From positions 72,536-136,535 of the forward strand of contig JACVCB010000009.1 in assembly GCA_016742255.1 (NCBI GenBank): 64,000 nucleotides of DNA, in the 5' to 3' direction. Under the pieces are notes generated by a model. It searched no databases and had not been told where the DNA came from. It saw nothing but the letters and a program-made list of their open reading frames with translations. Below, in pieces: positions 27,591 to 38,197 of the stretch (the first letter of the stretch is position 1; every line of letters begins with the position of its first letter). The translations under genes were made by a program, and so were the position numbers. This stretch comes from Leptospira sp. (GTDB taxonomy: Bacteria > Spirochaetota > Leptospiria > Leptospirales > Leptospiraceae).

Positions 27591-28277
27591 TCAAATGGGT
27601 CGGTGTAAGATCTTTTTCCCAGAAGTGTTTATGACGGGAAAAAAATTTGGATCTCGCTCTGGATCTGCGAGTAATAATTTTACATCTCGAATTTTTTCAT
27701 AACATGCTTTCATGAATAATTGATGTCCACATCCAAGTAAATGGTAACCTTCATGAACGAGAGTAGAATTTGGACTAGTGAATAACAACTGTATGGTGGA
27801 AATGTATTTGGCTTTGATATAACCTCTTGTATTGGTGTTTCCTTCTACGGCTCCTTGTAATTCTAATTTGAGACCAACACCAACAAAAATTCCGAGAGTG
27901 ACAATTTCAAAAACAATATCTCCCCAAGTTCTGCCTTTTAAATACAAAAGTCGATCACATTCATCGGACATTCTCATGTTCATCATGTATTCGAGTATAT
28001 CTGTCCCATAAAAACCAGGACGTTCCGTTTCAAAAAGAATTTTAGGCACTGCCTTTAATTGGTAGAGTTTTAATTCTTCGTTCCAACTTTCGAAAAGAGT
28101 GACGACATCTCCATCCAAAATTCCTGTTTCTTTGACAACACAGACTCGGAAACTTGCTTGATCTCCAAAGTTTATGGAATTTCTTATTTTCTCTTGGTGA
28201 AACCCAACGGTTGTACAAGTTGTGAGAAATAGAAGAAAGAGAAGAGAACTATAAAAAAATTTTAATTTGGAATACAA
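27591..28277 (-). CDS. lipoprotein with a metzincin-type zinc-protease motif
   Basis: A 228-residue lipoprotein (FLTTC, Cys21; TTG start at 28277). Residues 175-185 carry HEGYHLLGCGH, i.e. the HExxHxxGxxH zinc-binding signature of metzincin metalloproteases, with Glu176 as the general base. The preceding hydrophobic stretch (116-140) and a high Cys/Met content downstream do not match a named metzincin family. The classic Met-turn is not obvious; Met189 is too close. It is 10-16 bases from its neighbours on the same strand, so it may be co-expressed with the propeller and DUF1566 lipoproteins. Protease activity is an inference from the motif. Confidence 0.72.
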   Translation of the reverse strand: MYSKLKFFYSSLLFLLFLTTCTTVGFHQEKIRNSINFGDQASFRVCVVKETGILDGDVVTLFESWNEELKLYQLKAVPKILFETERPGFYGTDILEYMMNMRMSDECDRLLYLKGRTWGDIVFEIVTLGIFVGVGLKLELQGAVEGNTNTRGYIKAKYISTIQLLFTSPNSTLVHEGYHLLGCGHQLFMKACYEKIRDVKLLLADPERDPNFFPVINTSGKKILHRPI

Positions 28278-28292
28278 ATGAAAAAGAATCCT

Positions 28293-29699
28293 TTAATAAT
28301 CGGTAACACAACGAGTTCGAACGGTAGCATCTGTTTTTAATGTTGGTCCACCACCAGAACCAGCAAAATCAGTGACATACGCTTGGGTAGATGGATTTCC
28401 AAGGACAGGGCTTGACGACCAAAACGATGCAGATGCCGTATTGGGAAAATAAAGAGCATTAAAACCTGGAGTTCCAAAATTAAATCGGTAATCTTTTAAT
28501 GATATTAATTCATTCGCATTGGGAAGTCGCCATGTTTTACCAGCAAGTGTTAAACCTTGGCAGTAATTAATGGCAGCAGACCATTGGAATGCGCTATCAG
28601 TTCCACCAGAACAAGTTGCCACATTGGGTTGGCCTGCTGTACATTTTTGCCAAAGAAGAGCAGTATCTAAATCCAAGATGGTTCCATCCGATTGGTCGAT
28701 GAAACGTTTGATAAATGTATTTCTTGGAGTCGCAACACAACGTAAGTAGTGCATATCTGTATAATTTCCAAATCCAATGGAGGATTGGATATACGTAGGA
28801 TAAAATGCTCCTGTACTTGCTGCGTTGGAAGTATTGGATTTATAATTAAAACTGGCTGTTTGAGGAAAGTATGTCGAATTGATAGAAGGGTTTTCTGTGG
28901 TGTGGTCAAACGTGGTTAAGTATTCTTCCATCTCTGGGACACGCCAATCAGTTCGATCGGCAAATCCGGAACCAGCATTTAAACTTGCACATTCCGTTTG
29001 TGCGTCTGTATACGTAAAGGTTTCTGTTCCCGGAGTAACACATCCAATACCAGTTCTCCCTCGGTGACAACTTGTCCATACAAGACCTGTTACTAAATCA
29101 GTTGTGATTTCAACGCCGGAGACAAGAGTTGGTCCCACAAAATTCGTGTTAACTCCTCTTCGCAGTTGGCCATCTTGGCCTGGGATCACTGTACATGTTG
29201 CATCAATATTGCCCGAACCATCATAACACACTGTGATATTTGTCTTTGGAGGAGTTTTCCCCATCCATGCTGGTTTGTAAACACAACTTGCACTTCCTTT
29301 TGGGTTACTTGCAGTGATTGTGAATTGGACTTGGTTAGCCTTCCATCCATTGTAAGTGCCTTCGAGTGAATTTGAAAAAAAAGAAAAAACCACACCAGGA
29401 GGAAGGGGAGGATTACTGGAAAAACTTAGCCGATTCCCATCTGTTTCAAATGCTTCCAAAAAAAAAGTTCCATTTCGTTTGGGAATGAGAGGAGGACAAA
29501 TTAAGTAGGTTGGTGGGTTTACTTTTAATACCACACCACAATGAGGTGACTCATCAAAATTAATATAACGCAAAAGTAAACTGTCTTTGTATTGGTCTGA
29601 TTTAGGGTCACATAAATTTTCTAAATCGGACTGATTGCAAGAGAAGAAGGTAATCACACAGAGACAAAGTAGAAATAACCAAATTTGGAACTGTGTCAT
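28293..29699 (-). CDS. DUF1566 (Lcl C-terminal-like) lipoprotein
   Basis: A 468-residue lipoprotein (FFSC, Cys21). After the short CD..S..Y..SLLLR module comes an Ig-like segment near 80-135 (FFLEAFETDG...GVVFSFFSNSLEGTYNGW), then two DUF1566 domains: about 195-330 (DLVTGLVWTSCHRG, 'ADRTDWRVPEMEEYLT') and about 335-465 (LDLDTALLWQKC, 'GKTWRLPNANELISL', 'FWSSSPV', ending TRCVTDY). DUF1566 is a C-type-lectin-like fold found in surface adhesins (Lcl of Legionella binds glycosaminoglycans). Likely surface-exposed. ATG start at 29699; 15 bases to the next gene. Confidence 0.84.
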   Translation of the reverse strand: MTQFQIWLFLLCLCVITFFSCNQSDLENLCDPKSDQYKDSLLLRYINFDESPHCGVVLKVNPPTYLICPPLIPKRNGTFFLEAFETDGNRLSFSSNPPLPPGVVFSFFSNSLEGTYNGWKANQVQFTITASNPKGSASCVYKPAWMGKTPPKTNITVCYDGSGNIDATCTVIPGQDGQLRRGVNTNFVGPTLVSGVEITTDLVTGLVWTSCHRGRTGIGCVTPGTETFTYTDAQTECASLNAGSGFADRTDWRVPEMEEYLTTFDHTTENPSINSTYFPQTASFNYKSNTSNAASTGAFYPTYIQSSIGFGNYTDMHYLRCVATPRNTFIKRFIDQSDGTILDLDTALLWQKCTAGQPNVATCSGGTDSAFQWSAAINYCQGLTLAGKTWRLPNANELISLKDYRFNFGTPGFNALYFPNTASASFWSSSPVLGNPSTQAYVTDFAGSGGGPTLKTDATVRTRCVTDY

Positions 29700-29737
29700 A
29701 AAATGAATGCTAAACGGTAATTCTGATAACTTCCCCT

Positions 29738-32050
29738 TTAGGTCGGAATTTCATCAACAATTTTCTGTCTAAACGTCTCAATTTGTGACTTTAATTGTTC
29801 AATTCGATTTGGATCTGAAGGGATAAACGATGTTAGTTGTAACGTCTTTTCCGCTTTTGGCAGATTGCCGATAATGAGGTACAATTGAACAAGTTGTATT
29901 AAATTTGATAAATGACCAGGGTTACGCAAACGGATTCTCTCACCCATATCGATGGCCTTTCCGTATTCTTTTGTTTGTTTGTAAGTAAAGGATGCCAAAT
30001 AAATTAAATCTGTGTCACCAGGGTATTCTTCTAAATAGGTATTTAATTTCTCTGCTGCCAAATTGTACTCTTTCATGCGTACGAGGAGGCGTATGAGTGC
30101 CCTTTGGATTTCTCTATTTTCTGGGTTGATACGGTTTGCGTCTAAAAGACTGGTTTTTGCCTCTTCTAATTGGTCCAATTTGATTTGTGACTTTGCTTTA
30201 CGCATCAATTCATACGATTCTTTTCGAATGGCTCTTGGTGGTTGGTCCAGATTTTCTTTAAAGGTTATCCGCATCAGACTTAAATCGTCAGTCAGTTCTC
30301 CCATGGAGAGGATGGATTGGTAAATTTCTTTTAAATTTCCATTCCCTCGTTCCACGTGTCGCAAAAATAATTCCTCATCATGGTTGATTTTTCTAGCTGT
30401 GGTTTCCGTTACAAATTCGATGTCATCCCTTCCGTCAGAACCAAGGATGAGTACATCTCCTGGAATCAATTGTAAAGTAGAGATTTCGAGTGATTTTTCG
30501 GAAAAGGGTGTTCCCAATTTGCGGAGTTCTGAATTGTTTTTGATAAATTCCGCAGTTCCCTTTCTATACAACACCGACCATGGATGTTCTGCGTTTAAGT
30601 AATACATAAGGCCAGTTTCGTCATCGATCAGTCCCATAACCATAGAGACTAACATAGAACAGTCGAAGCTCTCAAAAATATGATGGAGTTCTTGGTATGC
30701 GTTTTTGATCCATCTTTCTGCATACAATAATTTAACAGACTCAACTGCATTGGATCGTTCCAAGATGGATTGTACAGCAGCTCCAAGTACAAGAACCCCA
30801 CCTGCACCTTGTAACGATTTTCCCATGGCATCTGCATTGAGAAAAAATGTATAATCTTTGCCTCGCAATGTAATGGTGCGAGTGATACAGATATCTCCAC
30901 CAATTTCATTTTCCCTTCCATGGAATAAAAACGTCTTTTTTTGTTTGATCAAAAAATCTGTTTTTACATGTGTTCCAATGGTTTTGTTCAAACTAAGAGG
31001 TTTAATTAAAAGGGAAGTGAGAAAATAATCTCCATCTTGTTGTTTTTTTAAAGTTTCAACGGTTTCTAAACTGTTTCTTAATTCTGAAGTTTTTGCCTCA
31101 ACTAATTCTTGTAAGTTTTCCCGAATCCTCCCAACTTCTCTTGTTGCCTTTTCGTAATTCTCTGCAAACAAAATAAATTCTTTGTCAATGGATAGTATGG
31201 GAAGGGCACCTCTACCTCCAGTAGCAAGGCTATTGGCTGATTCATTAATTTGTTCCAATGTTAGATTAATGGATTGGAAAAACATAAAAATCAATATCAC
31301 TGCCTCGACAAAAGTCATTCCAATGAAAGCTGTAATTTTAAATAAACTGGCATATCCAAAGGAAATGAAGACTGAAAGTACACTGAGCGATAGAAGAATT
31401 AAAATTAATAAAAATACAAATTTGCCCTTTAAACTTAGGATTCCATAGTTTTTATGAATTGATACATCTCGGTATGCTAAGATTTTTTTGATCTCAACTC
31501 TTTTGTTACCTGTAAAATAATCGGAGATGATGTATGAAAATCCTCCGTAAACAAATACTGCCGAAAGCCAACCAATGGAAACTAATACTAACTCGTACAT
31601 TGGGTGGTGACAAATGATATGGGTAATGGAAACAGAAACAAAGACCATTACCGCATAACGAATGGCAGCATACATGTTTTCCTTTGGTAAATGGATCAGC
31701 GTATTCAAATTGTTTTCTAATTCCAAAATATCTTTGTGGCGAATGGTGTCGTTGTATCGTAAAAACAGGTTTAGTTTTTTTAAGTCGTTACGAAATCCAC
31801 CATAACCAAGAGGAGTGAGGATTCCAAATTCAATGCTATGTCCGACAGCAGCAAGGAAGGTAGCAAATACAAAAACGTACACAACTTCCGGATGGTTCTC
31901 GGTGGAAAAATCAGGGATGAGTGCAGATCCAAAAAAATAAGCATAAAATGCACCAAAAAAGGCACCTTGGAGAGAGAAGAATACAATGGCAAAACTGTAA
32001 GAAATGAACCTGTGTAAGAATTTGAATAATTGATCAAAGAACCGACTCAT
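29738..32050 (-). CDS. membrane SpoIIE-type protein phosphatase with TPR tail
   Basis: A protein of 770 residues from the ATG at 32050 (MSRFFDQ; GGGG seven to ten bases upstream); the frame is open to a TTG at 32089. Layout: an N-terminal membrane domain with about six transmembrane segments (to residue ~280), a short helical linker with a coiled coil (EVGRIRENLQELVEAKTSELRNSLETV), a SpoIIE/RsbU-type PP2C phosphatase domain (about 345-590, with GGDICITRTITLRG, 'FLNADAMGKSLQGAGGVLVLG', 'GDVLILGSDGRDDI', and DDLSLMRI), and a C-terminal TPR region (about 620-765). RsbU-like enzymes dephosphorylate anti-anti-sigma factors; its target is not adjacent. Confidence 0.87.
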   Translation of the reverse strand: MSRFFDQLFKFLHRFISYSFAIVFFSLQGAFFGAFYAYFFGSALIPDFSTENHPEVVYVFVFATFLAAVGHSIEFGILTPLGYGGFRNDLKKLNLFLRYNDTIRHKDILELENNLNTLIHLPKENMYAAIRYAVMVFVSVSITHIICHHPMYELVLVSIGWLSAVFVYGGFSYIISDYFTGNKRVEIKKILAYRDVSIHKNYGILSLKGKFVFLLILILLSLSVLSVFISFGYASLFKITAFIGMTFVEAVILIFMFFQSINLTLEQINESANSLATGGRGALPILSIDKEFILFAENYEKATREVGRIRENLQELVEAKTSELRNSLETVETLKKQQDGDYFLTSLLIKPLSLNKTIGTHVKTDFLIKQKKTFLFHGRENEIGGDICITRTITLRGKDYTFFLNADAMGKSLQGAGGVLVLGAAVQSILERSNAVESVKLLYAERWIKNAYQELHHIFESFDCSMLVSMVMGLIDDETGLMYYLNAEHPWSVLYRKGTAEFIKNNSELRKLGTPFSEKSLEISTLQLIPGDVLILGSDGRDDIEFVTETTARKINHDEELFLRHVERGNGNLKEIYQSILSMGELTDDLSLMRITFKENLDQPPRAIRKESYELMRKAKSQIKLDQLEEAKTSLLDANRINPENREIQRALIRLLVRMKEYNLAAEKLNTYLEEYPGDTDLIYLASFTYKQTKEYGKAIDMGERIRLRNPGHLSNLIQLVQLYLIIGNLPKAEKTLQLTSFIPSDPNRIEQLKSQIETFRQKIVDEIPT

Positions 32051-32184
32051 TGTGATCCCCAAGGAAGACAAAGTATAAGGTTGTCTCAAACCTAAGTAAA
32101 CATATTTTTAAATAATATGAAAAAAAGTTAGATATCTCATTAAAAAAAACTTTCAACAAGATCCATACAAGTTAGGTTTCGGCA

Positions 32185-32943
32185 ATGGAATTAAAAAACA
32201 AAAGAATTGTAGTTACGGGTGCAGGATCAGGTATTGGAAAGGAAACCGTCTTGCAGATGTTAAAACATGAAAACGTGAAAATTTTAGCCTGTGACTTGAA
32301 TGAAAAAAATGTAGTGTCTCATCCCAATGTAATTCCTTATAAATGTGATGTTTCGAAACCAGAAAATTTAGATAAACTCTTAAAAGATGCAGATAAAAAA
32401 TTGGGTGGGATTGATATCTTTTTTGCGAATGCAGGTTTTGCGTATTATGAAATCATCCAAGAAGCGAGTTGGGATCGTATCGACAAGATTTTTCGAACAA
32501 ATGTTTACTCTCCCTTTTATACTTTGGTGAGTTTGAACAAACACAGGACCTCTCCCTGTTTATTTGTTGTGACCGCCTCTGCGATGAGCCATTTGCCTCT
32601 GCCTGGTTATGCCTTGTATTCGGCAACCAAGGCTTCTGTTAGGTCCTTTCTCGATGCCTACCAATGTGAACTAAGACCTGGAAACCGTACGATGATTGTG
32701 TATCCAATTGCCACTAGGACACAATTTTTTGACTCAGCTGGGAAACAAGTACCTGTACCATTTCCAAGCCAAACGCCAGAAACCGTTGCAAAACAAATTG
32801 TGAATGGGATTTTGAGAGACAAAAAAGAAGTTTTCCCATCCTTTTTGTTTCGATTCATTCAAATCTTAGATCGATTTTTATTTTTTCCGCTTAAAATTTA
32901 CCAAAAAATAGAAGCGGTAAAATTGAATTCGCATAAATCTTAA
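32185..32943 (+). CDS. short-chain dehydrogenase/reductase
   Basis: A 252-residue classical SDR. Rossmann NAD(P)-binding TGAGSGIGKE at residues 10-19 and NAG in 'FFANAGFAYYE', catalytic Ser in 'VTASAMSHL' and YxxxK as YSATK (Tyr148-type position). The tail (RFIQILDRFLFFPLKIYQK) is hydrophobic and may associate with the membrane. Substrate unknown. It is divergently placed from the phosphatase gene across a 134-base AT-rich gap (32051-32184) that should hold both promoters, but I cannot identify clear elements. ATG with AGG about eight bases upstream. Confidence 0.87.
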   Translation: MELKNKRIVVTGAGSGIGKETVLQMLKHENVKILACDLNEKNVVSHPNVIPYKCDVSKPENLDKLLKDADKKLGGIDIFFANAGFAYYEIIQEASWDRIDKIFRTNVYSPFYTLVSLNKHRTSPCLFVVTASAMSHLPLPGYALYSATKASVRSFLDAYQCELRPGNRTMIVYPIATRTQFFDSAGKQVPVPFPSQTPETVAKQIVNGILRDKKEVFPSFLFRFIQILDRFLFFPLKIYQKIEAVKLNSHKS

Positions 32944-32947
32944 GTCT

Positions 32948-32971
32948 ACTGCATAGTGGACACTATGCAGT
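32948..32971. promoter_or_regulatory. perfect 11-bp inverted repeat before the histidine kinase
   Basis: The arms actgcatagtg (32948-32958) and cactatgcagt (32961-32971) are exact reverse complements, separated by only two bases, in the 45-base gap between the SDR gene and the kinase. It has no U-run after it, so a protein operator (dimer site) is more likely than a terminator. It ends seven bases before the AGGAAGGA ribosome site. Confidence 0.55.
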
Positions 32972-32977
32972 CTTCCG

Positions 32978-32985
32978 AGGAAGGA
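32978..32985 (+). promoter_or_regulatory. Shine-Dalgarno site setting the kinase start
   Basis: AGGAAGGA directly precedes ATG 32989. The frame is open further upstream to GTG 32956 and ATG 32965, but those codons lie inside the inverted repeat and lack a site, so 32989 is chosen. Confidence 0.6.
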
Positions 32986-32988
32986 TCA

Positions 32989-35637
32989 ATGCCTAATATT
33001 TCGACAGAGGTGGGGAACCATCTAAATGTCGAAGTTGATCTTTTAAAAACAATCATGGACGTTAGTTCCACTGCGATTGTTTTGCTGAACCCACAAGGGC
33101 AGATTTTATATGCAAACCCTGCATCTGAGTCTGTCCTTGGCATTAAACTCAATGATATACTATCTAGAACCTATGATGCACCACAATGGAAAAACACTTC
33201 TCTTGATGGAGGACCGTGGCGAGAGGAAGACCAACCATTTAATGTCGTGCTCAAAACAAAAAAACCGGTCACGGACATTCGGCATGCAATTGAAGATTCA
33301 TTTGGTGTTAAAAAATACTTATCCATTAATGGCTCTCCTGTTTTTGACGAAATGGGTGAACTCCGTTCCCTTGTATTTTTAATTACCGATATCACAGAAA
33401 ACGTTTTAAAACAAAAAGCATTAGAAGACAGTGAAGCAAAATATAGATCGATCACCGAACTTTCGTTAAGTATGGTGTATGATTTGGACATCAAAACAGG
33501 TGTGAACCAATGGGCTGGTGCCATCCAGGAAATTACTGGTTTTACTCCTGAAGAGTATAGGGCCATAGGTTATGAAGCTTGGATGATCCTCATCCATCCT
33601 GATGACAAAGAAAAAACCATCCAATTATTTGAAGAGGCGATGGCAAAAAAAACAAAGTTTTCCTATGTGTATCGGTATCGAACAAAAGATGGAAAATATG
33701 TTTATATAGAGGATAATGGAGTATTTTTATACGATAAGAATGGTGGCGCCTATCGAATGTTTGGTGCGATGATCAACCGTACTGAACAAATAGAAGCAAA
33801 CTTAGCTTTAAAAGAATCTGAGTCTAGGCTTCTTATGTCTTTGGATGCTGTCAAAATGGGAATTTGGAGTTGGGACATTGACCAACGAAATATATATTGG
33901 TCACCCCAAACGTATGAGATTTATGGTCTCGATCCAGATGGTCCAGCGATCACTGTGGAAAGGTATCTCAGTTTAAATGATCTCGATGATTTACAAAAGG
34001 TCTCAGCGGAAATCCAACTCTTAAAAGACGATCCTTCCCGGTCTGGATACAGAATCCAACAACGAATTTTTCATGCTGATGGAACAGTACATTGGGTCGA
34101 GTCTCGTGGAAATTTAATCCGAGATAAAGATGGAAAACCAGTTCGATTGATGGGAACTTTACTCGATGTCACCGAATCTAAGTTAGCTGAAGAAGCACTG
34201 CGAACTTCCGATGAAAGATTCCGTGCTTTTTATCAATTTTCAACGGAAGCATTTTTGATATTTGATGAAAATTCTCTTAGAGCGAAAGACTCTAACTTTG
34301 CCTTTCAGAATCTATTTGGATATTCAAGTGATGACACAAAAAATTTAAAAATCCGCTCTTTACTCACACCAGACTCACTCCAAAAAATTAGAGAAAAAAT
34401 TGCAGACAATTCGATTGATTCGATTGAGATCCTTTGCAAAAGAAAAAATGGGGAAGTGTTTCCCGCTTTGGTTTCCATCAAACGGTTTAAGTACAATCAA
34501 ACAAATTCAATCGCGTATAGTATTTTTGATTTGAGCCCTCTGAAAGAAGTGGAAGAACTCCGCCAAATCAATTCGGAAATACGCGAAAAAAACAAACTCA
34601 TTGAGAAACAAAAAATCGAACTGGAAATGGCGTTTGAGAATTTAAAACGTACACAAGAACAACTTGTACAATCCGAAAAACTAGCTGCACTTGGGCAGTT
34701 GATAGCAGGGATTGCGCACGAAATTAATAATCCGATAGGTGCCGTAAAAGCATCCAATCAGAACATGATGGATTGGCAAAAACGATATGGGATCGCCTCA
34801 CAATTGTTTCGTGAAGCGATCCTTAGTGTTCCTAGAGAAGAACAAGTCATTCTGAAAACGATTCTTTCAAACCTTGACCAACCAATCGAGTTTTATACTG
34901 GAAAAGAAGAACGATTACGTAAAAAGAAGAACAAAGAAATTTTGATCCAAAATGGATTTAAAACGGATGATGCTGATGAATTTGCAGAAGCATGGGTGGA
35001 ATTAGGAATTGGAGAACTGGAAGACAAATACATTCCACTTTTCAGGTCCCATTATTTAAGAGTTTTTCTAGATTATTTAGCACTTGAAATCCAGTTCCGT
35101 CGGAACACTCGTTCCATCCAATTGGCGGTTGATCGAGTATCAAAAATCATGTATGCTTTAAAAAACTTTTCTCATTTTGATTCCACAGGAAAAAAAATCA
35201 AAGCATCGATTCAGGAGACAATTGAGACGGTTCTTACCATTTACCAAAACCAATTGAAAAGGGGAATTACCTTAATTAAACATTATGATGAGATTCCACC
35301 TATAGATTGTTATCCGGATGATTTATTACATGTTTGGACAAATCTAATTTATAATTCCTTACAAGCCATGTCCTTTACTGGAAAATTGATGATCACAATT
35401 AAAGACTGTGGTTCCGAAGTTTTGGTATCCTTACAAGATTCTGGACCTGGGATTGAACCAGGAATCCGTTCCAAAATCTTTGAACCTTTTTTTACTACCA
35501 AACCTCCTGGAGAAGGAAGTGGGCTCGGACTTGACATCGTGAATAAAATTGTGAAACGGCATGGTGGAAGGATTGATTTGTCTTCCAAACCAGGGGAAAC
35601 TATATTTTCGATTTATTTACCAAAAGGATCTTCGTGA
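32989..35637 (+). CDS. multi-PAS sensor histidine kinase
   Basis: An 882-residue soluble sensor kinase. Four PAS domains are readable, at roughly 20-130, 150-270, 275-390 and 395-515 (e.g. ILYANPASESVLG; 'YDLDIKTGVNQWAGAIQEITGFTPEEY'; 'GIWSWDIDQRNIYWSPQTYEIYGLD'; 'LIFDENSLRAKDSNFAFQNLFGY'), then a coiled coil, the H box GIAHEINNPIGAV (His577), and an HATPase domain with NSLQAM, GPGIEPG, FEPFFTTKP and GSGLGLDIVNKI. About 208 residues separate His577 from the N box, roughly twice the usual, so there is an extra inserted helical segment. Likely partner is the convergent response regulator 25 bases into its 3' end. Confidence 0.9.
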   Translation: MPNISTEVGNHLNVEVDLLKTIMDVSSTAIVLLNPQGQILYANPASESVLGIKLNDILSRTYDAPQWKNTSLDGGPWREEDQPFNVVLKTKKPVTDIRHAIEDSFGVKKYLSINGSPVFDEMGELRSLVFLITDITENVLKQKALEDSEAKYRSITELSLSMVYDLDIKTGVNQWAGAIQEITGFTPEEYRAIGYEAWMILIHPDDKEKTIQLFEEAMAKKTKFSYVYRYRTKDGKYVYIEDNGVFLYDKNGGAYRMFGAMINRTEQIEANLALKESESRLLMSLDAVKMGIWSWDIDQRNIYWSPQTYEIYGLDPDGPAITVERYLSLNDLDDLQKVSAEIQLLKDDPSRSGYRIQQRIFHADGTVHWVESRGNLIRDKDGKPVRLMGTLLDVTESKLAEEALRTSDERFRAFYQFSTEAFLIFDENSLRAKDSNFAFQNLFGYSSDDTKNLKIRSLLTPDSLQKIREKIADNSIDSIEILCKRKNGEVFPALVSIKRFKYNQTNSIAYSIFDLSPLKEVEELRQINSEIREKNKLIEKQKIELEMAFENLKRTQEQLVQSEKLAALGQLIAGIAHEINNPIGAVKASNQNMMDWQKRYGIASQLFREAILSVPREEQVILKTILSNLDQPIEFYTGKEERLRKKKNKEILIQNGFKTDDADEFAEAWVELGIGELEDKYIPLFRSHYLRVFLDYLALEIQFRRNTRSIQLAVDRVSKIMYALKNFSHFDSTGKKIKASIQETIETVLTIYQNQLKRGITLIKHYDEIPPIDCYPDDLLHVWTNLIYNSLQAMSFTGKLMITIKDCGSEVLVSLQDSGPGIEPGIRSKIFEPFFTTKPPGEGSGLGLDIVNKIVKRHGGRIDLSSKPGETIFSIYLPKGSS

Positions 35638-36083
35638 TCAATGGCTTGGGTGATGGCTGTGATGAGTTCTTTTTCGTCCCAAGGTTTTTTCAAACAAGTG
35701 ACAAGCCCAATCTCTTTTTCTAAAGCAGTTACTAATTTTTCATCAGCAAAACCTGTGATGATGACTTTTTCTATCGAAGGAAATCGTTTGTGAACCTTTC
35801 GTAAAAATTCATCACCGTTCATTCCAGGCATAGACCAATCAGAAATAATGACCGCAACAGAATTTCCTTCTTCTTCTAATTCTAAAATTAAATCCCATGC
35901 TTCGTTGGCATTTTCTGCCGTTAAGTATTTGAATCTCTCTCCAAAATGGTGTTTCACTTGGGATTTCATGCTCAGTAAAATGATGGACTCATCATCAACG
36001 AAGAGAATTCCTTTTTTCCCATTTTTATTTTCAGTGAGAATTTCCACAGGACAAAGTTTTATCCGTTCTCTTTTAGATTGCAA
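35613..36083 (-). CDS. CheY-like response regulator
   Basis: A 156-residue stand-alone receiver domain. Acidic pocket VDDE near residues 29-32, phosphorylation Asp82 (SDWSMPGMNG), Thr in 'VIITGFAD' near 112 and Lys in LKKPW near 134. No output domain follows, so it works by protein-protein contact, like CheY. Start: TTG at 36083 gives an N-terminal extension of about 25 residues; an in-frame GTG near residue 13 would shorten it. Its 3' end overlaps the 3' end of the multi-PAS kinase by 25 bases on the other strand, so the two are a probable signalling pair by position. Confidence 0.88.
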   Translation of the reverse strand: MQSKRERIKLCPVEILTENKNGKKGILFVDDESIILLSMKSQVKHHFGERFKYLTAENANEAWDLILELEEEGNSVAVIISDWSMPGMNGDEFLRKVHKRFPSIEKVIITGFADEKLVTALEKEIGLVTCLKKPWDEKELITAITQAIDHEDPFGK

Positions 36084-36105
36084 GTAAATCTTGCCAAAAT
36101 CCTAG

Positions 36106-38142
<2,037 letters not shown>

Positions 38143-38197
38143 CGTATTAGTTTTTTTGGGAACTAGGAATCAAATTTCAAAATTGAAACTCTTAAAG

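Noticed and set aside
33171..33566. 131-codon open frame on the minus strand
   Set aside because: Antisense to the first PAS domains of the multi-PAS kinase; no family features.
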